DNA from: Treponema sp. | GTDB lineage: Bacteria > Spirochaetota > Spirochaetia > Treponematales > Breznakiellaceae | Length of the DNA: 37,744 bases | Direction of reading: 5' to 3' | Assembly (NCBI GenBank): GCA_031266095.1 | Contig: JAISBR010000117.1 | Location: 1 to 37,744 of the forward strand | Position numbers and translations under genes: made by a program | Shown: positions 7,509-15,261 of the stretch, one piece after another | Layout: every line of letters begins with the position of its first letter | Position numbering within the stretch: position 1 is the stretch's first letter | Notes under the pieces: generated by a model | Seen by the model: the letters and a program-made list of their open reading frames with translations, nothing else | What the model was told of the DNA's origin: nothing | Databases searched by the model: none

Positions 7509-8399
7509 TTGGCGAATTTAAGGGATGTGCGCCTGCGGATGCGGGCCGTCAGGCAGACTCTCCAGGTTACCAAGGCGATGAATCTGATCTCTACCGCGAA
7601 ACTGCGGAAGGGCCGGCGGATGCTTGAAGATACCGAGCCGTACTTCAATCGGATTCAGAAATCCATGTTTGATATTCTTTCAGGCGCGGGCAAAGTGGAA
7701 AGCGCTTTTTTCCGGGAGCCTGACCAGAGCAGGCCTTCCAATACCGTCATTGTGGCTATTACCAGTGACAAGGGACTCGCGGGGGGCTACAACGCCAATA
7801 TTTTCCGTCAGGTAAACGATCTCTGCTCCAAAGTCAAAAACCCTATATTGATCCTCGTCGGGTCAATCGGATACCGTTACTTCGTTCATTCGCCTCATGT
7901 CATCCTGGAAAATTTTTCTTTCCGTTCGCAGATGCCTGTGATGGATCAGGCCAAGGAGATAGCCGATTATATCGTGTCACAATATCTTTGGGGAATGTTT
8001 GACGAAGTGCATGTCGTGTATACCCATATGTACAGCGTCATCAAACTGCTGCCTACTTCGCGGCAGATCCTTCCCCTGGACACAAAAAAAATCCAGGACG
8101 ACCTCTCTAATATGGGAAACATTAAACGGGTAGAACTTCAGTTCGAATTTCTGCCCTCAAAAGAAGCGGTGTTTGACGCCCTGGTTCCGCTTTATATCAA
8201 AGGTATTCTTTACGGGTCAATGGTACAAGCCTATGTGAGCGAGCAAAGCGCCCGTATGTCCGCCATGGATGAGTCTTCCAGAAGCGCCGAGGATATGCTT
8301 GCCTTGCTGCAGATCAGTTACAACAGGACACGGCAGGCGGGCATTACCCAGGAAATGTCGGAAATTGTGGGCGGCTCCGCCGCTTTGAGCGATAAATAA
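7509..8399 (+). CDS. atpG: ATP synthase F1 subunit gamma
   Basis: The 296-residue rotor shaft of F1. The N-terminal coiled coil (RLRMRAVRQTLQVTKAMNLI...KLRKG) and the C-terminal partner helix (SSRSAEDMLALLQISYNRTRQAGITQEMSEIVGGSAAL) are both intact; the conserved SDKGLAGGYN loop lies near residue 90. It starts with TTG at 7509, supported by AGGAG eight bases upstream and by alignment of the next residues (ANLRDVRLRM) with other gammas. A weak start codon could lower synthesis of this single-copy subunit relative to alpha and beta. Confidence 0.97.
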   Translation: MANLRDVRLRMRAVRQTLQVTKAMNLISTAKLRKGRRMLEDTEPYFNRIQKSMFDILSGAGKVESAFFREPDQSRPSNTVIVAITSDKGLAGGYNANIFRQVNDLCSKVKNPILILVGSIGYRYFVHSPHVILENFSFRSQMPVMDQAKEIADYIVSQYLWGMFDEVHVVYTHMYSVIKLLPTSRQILPLDTKKIQDDLSNMGNIKRVELQFEFLPSKEAVFDALVPLYIKGILYGSMVQAYVSEQSARMSAMDESSRSAEDMLALLQISYNRTRQAGITQEMSEIVGGSAALSDK

Positions 8400-8443
8400 G
8401 CCGCTTGCGCGGCGTCTCCGGTTTTCAGGCCAAAGCCCTGTAA

Positions 8444-9862
<1,419 letters not shown>

Positions 9863-9871
9863 GGAGTCTCC

Positions 9872-10291
9872 ATGGCTGTGCTATTTAACTTTGAGGTGCA
9901 TACTCCTTACCGGCTTTTTTTTTCAGGTAAGGTAGAGGGTATCACCCTTACCCTGGTGGACGGCGAAATTGGAGTATATGCGAAACATTCCCCTTTCACC
10001 GCTCCGTCTGTCAGCTGCATACTCCGTATCAAGGATTCCATGGGTAAATGGTCCCCGGCCTTTATAACCGACGGCATTCTGGAAGTAAAGGATCACAAAA
10101 CGGTACTGATGGTTGACGCCGCCGAATGGCCCGAGGAAATTGACTGTGAGCGCGCTCTCGCCTCCAAACAGCAGGCCGAAAAAAGTCTTGAGTTGGCTGT
10201 GTTTAAGTTTGAGATCGACAAGGCAAAGTCAAAGCTGCGATACGCCGAATTCAGGCGAAAGGCCTGGGAACTGCGCGAGCCAAAAGCATAA
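9872..10291 (+). CDS. atpC: ATP synthase F1 subunit epsilon
   Basis: A 139-residue central-stalk subunit with an N-terminal beta-sandwich (about 1-88, including LTLVDGEIGVYAKHSPF) and a C-terminal helical hairpin (about 95-139, CERALASKQQAEKSLELAVF onward). The helical part can act as a brake on ATP hydrolysis in many bacteria. It closes the operon ten bases after atpD. No clear terminator is visible in the 26 bases before the convergent reverse-strand gene. Confidence 0.95.
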   Translation: MAVLFNFEVHTPYRLFFSGKVEGITLTLVDGEIGVYAKHSPFTAPSVSCILRIKDSMGKWSPAFITDGILEVKDHKTVLMVDAAEWPEEIDCERALASKQQAEKSLELAVFKFEIDKAKSKLRYAEFRRKAWELREPKA

Positions 10292-10317
10292 TAGTGCTCC
10301 TTCCCGCCTCAATTTTC

Positions 10318-10743
10318 TTACTGTTTTCCGGTTTTCCTGCAGCGGCTGCAGCCCAATACGTGTACATGGGCGCGCCGGTGGGGACGTTCAAACATCCTGG
10401 CAATGAGAATGTCGCTGTCCAGGAGGAAAGCGCCGCAGACCGGGCAGGTCCGTGTACGCGCACCGTCAAGACAATAGAAACAGCCCCGGATGTGCATGAA
10501 CCGGTCCTTGCCGCCGGTAAGGGAGGGAAAGGCCATTGATTTGACCAATTCGCCCTTGTTCAGCCGGGCGGAACAGACCGGACAAACCTGGGGGTCCCCG
10601 GGAGAGCCGTCTCTATCGGGCTGCAGCCGGCCCCGGCGGCCCAGGTGAGATCCCCTCAATTGCCCGATTAAGAGGGTATAACCGAACCAGAGCAGCACGA
10701 CGCCTATTATAACAAGAACCAGTATCTGTATGTATGAACTCAT
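10318..10743 (-). CDS. Membrane-anchored protein with two zinc ribbons
   Basis: A 141-residue protein. One N-terminal membrane helix (about residues 5-26) is followed by a charged linker and four CxxC pairs: C54/C57, C88/C91, C100/C103 and C132/C135. The pairs fall into two four-cysteine ribbons with about 30 residues between the halves, each half-site ending in a similar 'CPVC...GCxxC' pattern, which points to an internal duplication. It probably binds two zinc ions on the cytoplasmic side. I do not recognise the family. It converges on atpC and diverges from rsmI with only 14 bases between start codons. Confidence 0.7.
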   Translation of the reverse strand: MSSYIQILVLVIIGVVLLWFGYTLLIGQLRGSHLGRRGRLQPDRDGSPGDPQVCPVCSARLNKGELVKSMAFPSLTGGKDRFMHIRGCFYCLDGARTRTCPVCGAFLLDSDILIARMFERPHRRAHVHVLGCSRCRKTGKQ

Positions 10744-10745
10744 GA

Positions 10746-10751
10746 TATACT
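10746..10751 (+). promoter_or_regulatory. Extended -10 element of rsmI, leaderless geometry
   Basis: TGATATACT contains an extended -10 (TG-A-TATACT). The hexamer ends six bases before the GTG start of rsmI, placing the predicted transcription start on the start codon. No convincing -35 lies 17 bases upstream, as is common for extended -10 promoters. Confidence 0.5.
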
Positions 10752-10757
10752 AAACCT

Positions 10758-11438
10758 GTGGCAACCCTCTATATTATCGGTACGCCAATCGGAAATCTGG
10801 GAGATATCAGTTTCCGGGCGGCAGAAATCCTTAAAACAGCGGATTTGGTGGCCTGTGAAGACACCCGGCGGACCCTGAAACTCCTCGGCCGCCTGGGAAT
10901 CCGGGTAAAGACGCTCTCCTGCCGCGCTCAGAATGAGAAATTTGCGGCGGAAAAGGTGATAGAAAAGCTGAATCAGGGGCAAACCGTGGCCTATGCCAGC
11001 GACGCGGGCACCCCCGCCCTGAGCGATCCCGGTGCGGTGCTGGCCCGGCTGGTGGCGCGCGCGGGACACCAGGTTATTCCCATTCCAGGACCTTCGGCCT
11101 TTGCATCCCTGGTAAGTGTGGCGGGCGGTATGGACAAAACCGTGGTTTTTGAGGGGTTTTTATCCCCCAAACCGGGCCGGCGGCGTTCCCGGCTGAGTGA
11201 ATTGATGAGCCTGGACGCGGCTCTTGTCCTTTACGAGTCCCCCTTCAGGATTCTCAAGCTTTTACAGGATATTGCCGAAATTGATGGAAGCCGTTATATC
11301 TGCATTGGACGGGAAATGACTAAGGTCCATGAGGAGTATATTCGGGGTTCGGCGGCTGAAATTCTCGCTGATTTTACAAAAGAAAACAAAGAAATCGGTG
11401 AATTTTCAGTATATGTCTCTGGAAATAAATCCGATTAG
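10758..11438 (+). CDS. rsmI: 16S rRNA (cytidine-1402-2'-O)-methyltransferase
   Basis: A 226-residue tetrapyrrole-methylase-fold enzyme that uses S-adenosylmethionine to methylate the 2'-O of C1402 in 16S rRNA. Family motifs are present in order: IGTPIGNLGDISFRA (N-terminus), ACEDTRRT, YASDAGTPALSDPGA and IPGPSAFASL. The protein is shorter than E. coli RsmI (about 286 residues) because it ends after the catalytic fold (EFSVYVSG) and lacks the C-terminal helical extension. The GTG start is fixed by the conserved N-terminus; there is no Shine-Dalgarno sequence, and the -10 element six bases upstream suggests a leaderless message. Confidence 0.93.
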   Translation: MATLYIIGTPIGNLGDISFRAAEILKTADLVACEDTRRTLKLLGRLGIRVKTLSCRAQNEKFAAEKVIEKLNQGQTVAYASDAGTPALSDPGAVLARLVARAGHQVIPIPGPSAFASLVSVAGGMDKTVVFEGFLSPKPGRRRSRLSELMSLDAALVLYESPFRILKLLQDIAEIDGSRYICIGREMTKVHEEYIRGSAAEILADFTKENKEIGEFSVYVSGNKSD

Positions 11439-11442
11439 CGTG

Positions 11443-11470
11443 TAAACTATTAATGCGAGGCAGCCGATAA
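11443..11470 (+). promoter_or_regulatory. Sigma-28 (FliA)-type promoter of flgM
   Basis: TAAA (11443-11446), then 16 bases, then a perfect GCCGATAA (11463-11470). The consensus is TAAA-N15-GCCGATAA. The flgM start codon lies 23 bases past the -10, leaving a short leader with its ribosome binding site. This fits late flagellar control of the sigma-28 antagonist gene. Confidence 0.75.
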
Positions 11471-11493
11471 TTATATATAGGCAGGATGAGAGT

Positions 11494-11778
11494 ATGACAA
11501 TCGACAGGATAGGTCATTTAGATCCCATTCAGCCCGGCAAAAAGCCGGGACGGAATGAACATATACGGGAAGGCGATAAAACCGATTCCATAAACCTTTC
11601 TTCCGAGGCGCGGGAGAAGGCGGAACTCTATCAGGTTGTTGAGTTGATCAAGTCCGCCCCTGAAATGGAAAACAGCCGGATTGCTGAACTTCGGGAGAAG
11701 ATCAATGATCCTGCATATATCAACGAAAAGATCCTAAACACCACGGCAGATAAAATTATGGACGCCTTCGGCCTATAG
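11494..11778 (+). CDS. flgM: Anti-sigma-28 factor FlgM
   Basis: A 94-residue protein with a polar, probably disordered N-terminal half and a C-terminal sigma-binding half: DSINLSSEAREKAELYQVV, then AELREKINDPAYINEKILN, then a final helix. This matches FlgM, which binds sigma-28 (FliA) until the flagellar hook is complete and FlgM is exported. The gene is preceded by a sigma-28-type promoter and followed by a strong terminator, so it forms its own unit upstream of the chaperone genes fliS and flgN. Confidence 0.85.
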   Translation: MTIDRIGHLDPIQPGKKPGRNEHIREGDKTDSINLSSEAREKAELYQVVELIKSAPEMENSRIAELREKINDPAYINEKILNTTADKIMDAFGL

Positions 11779-11800
11779 GCTTGCTGTAGAGCCATAAGCG

Positions 11801-11850
11801 GGCGGAATCCAGGCCTCTCTTAAACGAGGCGCCTCGGTTCCGCCTTTTTT
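11801..11850 (+). terminator. Rho-independent terminator after flgM
   Basis: GGCGGAA (11801-11807) pairs with TTCCGCC (11838-11844), with an inner CCTC/GAGG stem, and six T follow (11845-11850). It lies 22 bases past the flgM stop. Confidence 0.85.
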
Positions 11851-11975
11851 GTAATGTCCGCGTTGAAAACTATTGTAACCTAAACAGAAAACACTGAATG
11901 GTTTGAGCTTGTGAATCGGACTATAGGTCCGCACCAACGGGCTGGAATTATCGGCTTTTCTCTGCTAAAATTCCC

Positions 11976-12002
11976 TCAACTACAGTTTCTTTCTACCGAT
12001 AA
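11976..12002 (+). promoter_or_regulatory. Sigma-28-like promoter of fliS
   Basis: TCAA (11976-11979), 15 bases, then ACCGATAA (11995-12002), a seven-of-eight match to GCCGATAA. The predicted start is near 12010, 34 bases before the fliS TTG. This placement excludes the ATG at 12002, which lies inside the -10, as the fliS start. Confidence 0.6.
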
Positions 12003-12043
12003 TGAAGGGATGTATTATTTCCAGCGGGATGGAGGAGACCATT

Positions 12044-12490
12044 TTGGCATATAAAAACGCGTTGTCTACTTATAGAGAGACCAGAATAAAGACGGCCGGC
12101 CAAGGGCAGCTTATCATTATGCTCTACGATGAAGCGATAAAACAGCTTGATCGGGGACTGGAATTGCTGGCCCTGAACAGTTCGGAGAAAAAAGACCCGT
12201 CCAGAATAGAACAAACAGGTAAGGCGATTATGAAAACCGAAGAGATCCTCACCGAACTGATGGTTTCCCTGGACTTTGATCAGGGCGGTGATATTTCCAG
12301 GAACCTGTTTTCCCTCTATACCTGGTTCAACCGGGAGCTTCTGGAGGCGAATATCAAGCAGGATACGGAGCGGATCAGAGCGGTAAGAAACATGATCGAC
12401 GATCTGCGTTCCGCATGGCAGGTAATAGTGGGCAAAAACACTGTCGAGACCGCTAATCGCGAGGTTATAGGTATAAATATTGCCGGTTAG
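12044..12490 (+). CDS. fliS: Flagellin export chaperone FliS
   Basis: A 148-residue helical protein that binds flagellin C-termini in the cytoplasm and delivers them to the export gate. The N-terminal motif YKNALSTYRETRIKTAGQGQ and LIIMLYDEAIKQLDRG are diagnostic. The start is TTG 12044, because GGAGGAG sits six bases upstream and the resulting N-terminus (MAYKNALSTY) aligns with other FliS proteins. In-frame ATGs at 12002 and 12029 lack ribosome binding sites, and the first overlaps the promoter. It is followed ten bases later by the FlgN-like gene. Confidence 0.93.
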   Translation: MAYKNALSTYRETRIKTAGQGQLIIMLYDEAIKQLDRGLELLALNSSEKKDPSRIEQTGKAIMKTEEILTELMVSLDFDQGGDISRNLFSLYTWFNRELLEANIKQDTERIRAVRNMIDDLRSAWQVIVGKNTVETANREVIGINIAG

Positions 12491-12500
12491 GAAGGAAAAT

Positions 12501-13058
12501 ATGGCTATTTCAGTTGACAACGCGATGGTGACGGGAACTGCGGCGCTTGTGGAAATCAGCCCCGGGGAACTTGCCCAGCGGGTAGCGGTTTTACGCCGTT
12601 TCAAGCTCTTGCTGCAGGAACAGCGGGAGCGGTTTTACTCCTATCTTGAGGTTCTGGACAAGCAGCAGGATATTATCGAATCAGGCGGCGCCGAGGAACT
12701 GCTCAGCCATGTCGAACTGGAAGAGAAGATCGTGGCGGATATTTTCTCAATACAGAAAGTCATCGATCCTTTGGATAATCTGTACCACGCGATTATCTCC
12801 GGTACCGGCCCTTCAGGCGGGAAAACCGGCCTCCCGGTCGAAGGCGCGGACGAAGTTTCGAGTCTCAAAGCCGCCCTGGAAGATCTGAAAAATGAGGCGG
12901 TGATCCGTTCCTCCCAAAACAGGGAACTCCTCACCAAGCGGATGGTGGAACTCCGTTCCGAGATAACAGCCCTGCGGAACAACCCCTACGCCGCAAACGT
13001 CAGGCGCTCCTCCTTTTCCAACAACGGTATGGCCTCACTGGTGGACATCGAAGGCTGA
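12501..13058 (+). CDS. flgN: FlgN-like flagellar export chaperone
   Basis: A 185-residue predominantly helical protein with long amphipathic helices: about residues 20-90 (LAQRVAVLRRFKLLLQEQRE onward) and about 120-160 (SLKAALEDLKNEAVIRSSQN onward). The heptad pattern and location directly after fliS fit FlgN/FliT-type chaperones for hook-associated proteins FlgK and FlgL. ATG 12501 is chosen for its GGAAGGA ribosome binding site; an earlier in-frame codon overlaps fliS. Sequence identity in this family is low, so the name rests on architecture and context. Confidence 0.65.
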   Translation: MAISVDNAMVTGTAALVEISPGELAQRVAVLRRFKLLLQEQRERFYSYLEVLDKQQDIIESGGAEELLSHVELEEKIVADIFSIQKVIDPLDNLYHAIISGTGPSGGKTGLPVEGADEVSSLKAALEDLKNEAVIRSSQNRELLTKRMVELRSEITALRNNPYAANVRRSSFSNNGMASLVDIEG

Positions 13059-13159
13059 TACCGGCATAAAACAAGCGGTACTTCATTGTATCACGTCTTT
13101 CCCTGGGGATATTTTTAAATGATGTTGCCCCGGGCGAAAAGCGGGGGAATCTTCGGGGA

Positions 13160-14059
13160 TTATCCCCTGACCTGGGAGCGGTATTTTATAGGGGAAACGC
13201 CCATGATTTTCTTGAAGAGCCGCGAAAAATAGTAGGGGTCCTCGATTCCATAGGCAAGGGCAATGTCTTTAACCGGCAGATCGGAAAAGTACAGGTCCTG
13301 GGAAGCTGCCTGCATCTTGATACGCAGGAAGTATTCTATGGGGGCGTAACCGGTTGCGTTTTTGAACAAATTATGCAGATGGGAGGGACTGAACCGCGAC
13401 GCCCGGGTCAAATCATCCAGGGTGATCACTTCGTGAAGGTGTTTTTTCATAAAAACAATGGTATCCTTAAGACCAAGACTGCCGGCAGTGGTGAGTTGGA
13501 TTTCAGATTCCTTGCCGGCGCATAAAGTCATGCCGAGGATCGTTCCTACCAGTTGGCACAGGTAAAAATATTCCTCATGCTTCCAATGTGTTTTCAGCAG
13601 GGTAAAACATTGGCGGAATAATTCTTTGAATTTTTCCCCAAAAACATCGGATACCGTGATGGGGACATATTGAGAAACCATCGTATACCAGGGCCGGAAC
13701 AGGGCGCCCCGGATGTGAACCCAAAATATACTCCAGGGGTTTATCTCGGAAGCCCCGTATTTATGGGGCGTATCAGGGGGAATGACCGTAAGCTGTCCCG
13801 CCGAAATGGTTTTTGTTTCTCCCCCGTTAAGCGAATAAAAACCGGACCCGGCGCTGCAATATATCAGAATGGCGGTTTTGCACCCCTGGGGCCGCTGCCG
13901 GAAATGATAAGCCGCATGGGGAAAATAGCCGATATCGGTGACTACCAGCGACCGGAATAATTCGTCACTCTCCAGCTGCGCAAGAAATTTATCGGGCAGG
14001 ACAAAGAGATACTCGTTCTGAAAACCGTCCGCTTTCTGCGGATTTTCAATTTTTTCCAT
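13160..14059 (-). CDS. AraC-family transcriptional regulator of the adjacent sugar operon
   Basis: A 299-residue protein. The N-terminal cupin-like ligand-binding domain (about residues 20-160) contains the typical pattern VIPPDTPHKYGA and WSIFWVHIRG. The C-terminal AraC/XylS DNA-binding domain (about 200-297) has two helix-turn-helices: LDDLTRASRFSPSHLHNLFK and VKDIALAYGIEDPYYFSRLF, ending GVSPIKYRSQ. The gene diverges from the sugar transporter operon and probably activates it when the imported sugar is bound. An extended -10 (TGGTATAAT) ends six bases before ATG 14059, with no Shine-Dalgarno sequence, so translation is probably leaderless. ATG 14065 is the alternative. Confidence 0.85.
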   Translation of the reverse strand: MEKIENPQKADGFQNEYLFVLPDKFLAQLESDELFRSLVVTDIGYFPHAAYHFRQRPQGCKTAILIYCSAGSGFYSLNGGETKTISAGQLTVIPPDTPHKYGASEINPWSIFWVHIRGALFRPWYTMVSQYVPITVSDVFGEKFKELFRQCFTLLKTHWKHEEYFYLCQLVGTILGMTLCAGKESEIQLTTAGSLGLKDTIVFMKKHLHEVITLDDLTRASRFSPSHLHNLFKNATGYAPIEYFLRIKMQAASQDLYFSDLPVKDIALAYGIEDPYYFSRLFKKIMGVSPIKYRSQVRG

Positions 14060-14065
14060 AACCAT

Positions 14066-14092
14066 ATTATACCATACTGTTTTATTTCGCAA
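14066..14092 (-). promoter_or_regulatory. Promoter of the araC-type gene, leaderless geometry
   Basis: On the reverse strand, TATAAT (14066-14071) has an upstream TG (extended -10, TGGTATAAT) and a TTGCGA 15 bases further upstream (14087-14092). Six bases follow the -10 before ATG 14059. Confidence 0.6.
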
Positions 14093-14109
14093 TGAGAAGA
14101 TGTAATATA

Positions 14110-14125
14110 ATCCATTATAATGGAT
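14110..14125. promoter_or_regulatory. 16-bp perfect palindrome, candidate operator or promoter core
   Basis: ATCCATTATAATGGAT is its own reverse complement and contains TATAAT in both directions. It lies in the divergent intergenic region between the AraC regulator and the sugar-binding protein gene. It could be the -10 of the sugar operon, an operator, or both. Confidence 0.55.
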
Positions 14126-14135
14126 AAAATAATAC

Positions 14136-14170
14136 ATGGTAAATATAAAACAAGTGATGGTAAAATAAAA
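14136..14170 (+). promoter_or_regulatory. Candidate AraC operator: direct repeats 21 bp apart
   Basis: ATGGTAAATATAAAA starting at 14136 is repeated as ATGGTAAAATAAAA starting at 14157. The 21-bp period equals two helical turns, the usual spacing of AraC-family half-sites. It lies between the divergent regulator gene and the transporter operon. Confidence 0.5.
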
Positions 14171-14176
14171 TCCTAA

Positions 14177-14192
14177 CGGGGGATATCCCCCG
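14177..14192. repeat. 16-bp perfect palindrome in the ytfQ-like leader
   Basis: CGGGGGATATCCCCCG is perfectly self-complementary and ends 12 bases before the TAGGAGG ribosome binding site of the next gene. It could be a protein-binding site or a leader hairpin that tunes translation of the binding-protein gene. Confidence 0.6.
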
Positions 14193-14216
14193 ATTATTTT
14201 CCGTAGGAGGAAGAAA

Positions 14217-15179
14217 ATGAAAAAGCTTTTTTTGATGTTATTGATTAGTTTGCTATTCGTCAGCATGGTCAGTGCTGGCGGGCAAAAAGCTGCATCAAAT
14301 TCCGGGAAAGTAGTAGTGGCATTTTCCCAGATGGAAATGAACAACGCCTGGCGTGTAGCGGAAACGGCGTCGATTCGCGCCGAAGCTCAGAAACGCGGAA
14401 TTGAACTGATCTATACCGATGCCCAGGGGGACACCGCCAAACAGGTTTCGGATGTGGAAGACATTATTGCGAGAAAGCCGAATGTGATACTCCTTGCTCC
14501 AAGGGAGTACGAAGGCCTTGCTCCCGCCCTCGCGGCAGCAAAAAGAGCAGGTATTCCCCTTATTTTGATTGACCGTGACGCGCAAGGAGAACCGGGCGTT
14601 GATTACGCTTCCCTTATAAGCGCGAATTTTATATGGGAAGGCCAGCAGTGCGCCCAGGTCCTGGTTAAGCGATTTGGAACAAGCCAGGAGGTCAATGTTG
14701 TCCAGATAACCGGTACCCCCGGATCGTCCGTTGCCATTGATCGGCAGAAAGGCTTTGAAGACGAGCTTACCAAATACCCCAACTTTAAAATTATTGCCAC
14801 CCAGAACGGCGAGTTCACCCGCTCAATCGCACAGAATGTAATGTCGAATATTGTCCAGTCCCAGGGCGGGAGGATCAATGCGGTTTATGGTCATGATGAC
14901 GAGTGTGCGATCGGCGCCCTCCAGGCGCTCAAGGCAGCCGGGTTTAAACCGGGGGCGGATATAGCCGTTGTCGGCGTTGGCGGATTCAAAGACGCCGCGC
15001 TTCTGATTCAGCAGAATGAGATGGACGCGACCATATTGTGCAGCCCGTTCTTTGGACCCACTGCCTTCGACGCCGCCGAAAAATTGGTAAGAGGCGAGAA
15101 GCTGCCGACTTTTATTCAAAACCCCGGCAGGGTCATTGATAAATCAAATGTTGACGCCTATATGCCCGACGCATTTTAA
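14217..15179 (+). CDS. ytfQ: Periplasmic sugar-binding protein, YtfQ-like (galactofuranose class)
   Basis: A 320-residue type I periplasmic binding protein (Peripla_BP_4). The signal peptide spans about residues 1-20 (MKKLFLMLLISLLFVSMVSA). Several stretches match E. coli YtfQ: FSQMEMNNAWRVAET, then AEAQKRGIEL, then the block around GTPGSSVAIDRQKGFEDEL and the FTRS segment. YtfQ binds galactofuranose, so a furanose sugar is the likely ligand, though specificity is not proven. TAGGAGG supports the ATG. It opens an operon with an ATPase and two different permeases, the same composition as ytfQRT-yjfF. Confidence 0.85.
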   Translation: MKKLFLMLLISLLFVSMVSAGGQKAASNSGKVVVAFSQMEMNNAWRVAETASIRAEAQKRGIELIYTDAQGDTAKQVSDVEDIIARKPNVILLAPREYEGLAPALAAAKRAGIPLILIDRDAQGEPGVDYASLISANFIWEGQQCAQVLVKRFGTSQEVNVVQITGTPGSSVAIDRQKGFEDELTKYPNFKIIATQNGEFTRSIAQNVMSNIVQSQGGRINAVYGHDDECAIGALQALKAAGFKPGADIAVVGVGGFKDAALLIQQNEMDATILCSPFFGPTAFDAAEKLVRGEKLPTFIQNPGRVIDKSNVDAYMPDAF

Positions 15180-15214
15180 GGCTCCGTATATTCTTGTATA
15201 ATAATATTCTTGTG

Positions 15215-15242
15215 GAAGGGGGGAACGGGGTTTCCCTCTTTC
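15215..15242 (+). promoter_or_regulatory. Intercistronic hairpin between binding-protein and ATPase genes
   Basis: GAAGGGGGGAA (15215-15225) pairs with TTTCCCTCTTTC (15231-15242) around a short G-rich loop, giving an 11-bp stem with two G-U pairs. No T-run follows. In sugar ABC operons such hairpins commonly protect the upstream binding-protein mRNA and reduce downstream expression; that role is inferred here. Confidence 0.6.
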
Positions 15243-15261
15243 GTAAATTTAAGGTTTAACC

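Noticed and set aside
8133..8144. GAACTTCAGTTC inside atpG, resembling the TGAA-loop palindrome core
   Set aside because: It lies in conserved coding sequence (VELQFEF), the stem is only four pairs and the flanks do not match.
11948..11955. GCCGATAA on the reverse strand before fliS
   Set aside because: No TAAA lies at the right distance on that strand and it would point into the flgM terminator without a gene to express.
12002..12031. ATG 12002 or ATG 12029 as fliS start
   Set aside because: Neither has a ribosome binding site, the first overlaps the sigma-28-like -10, and the extra residues do not align with FliS.
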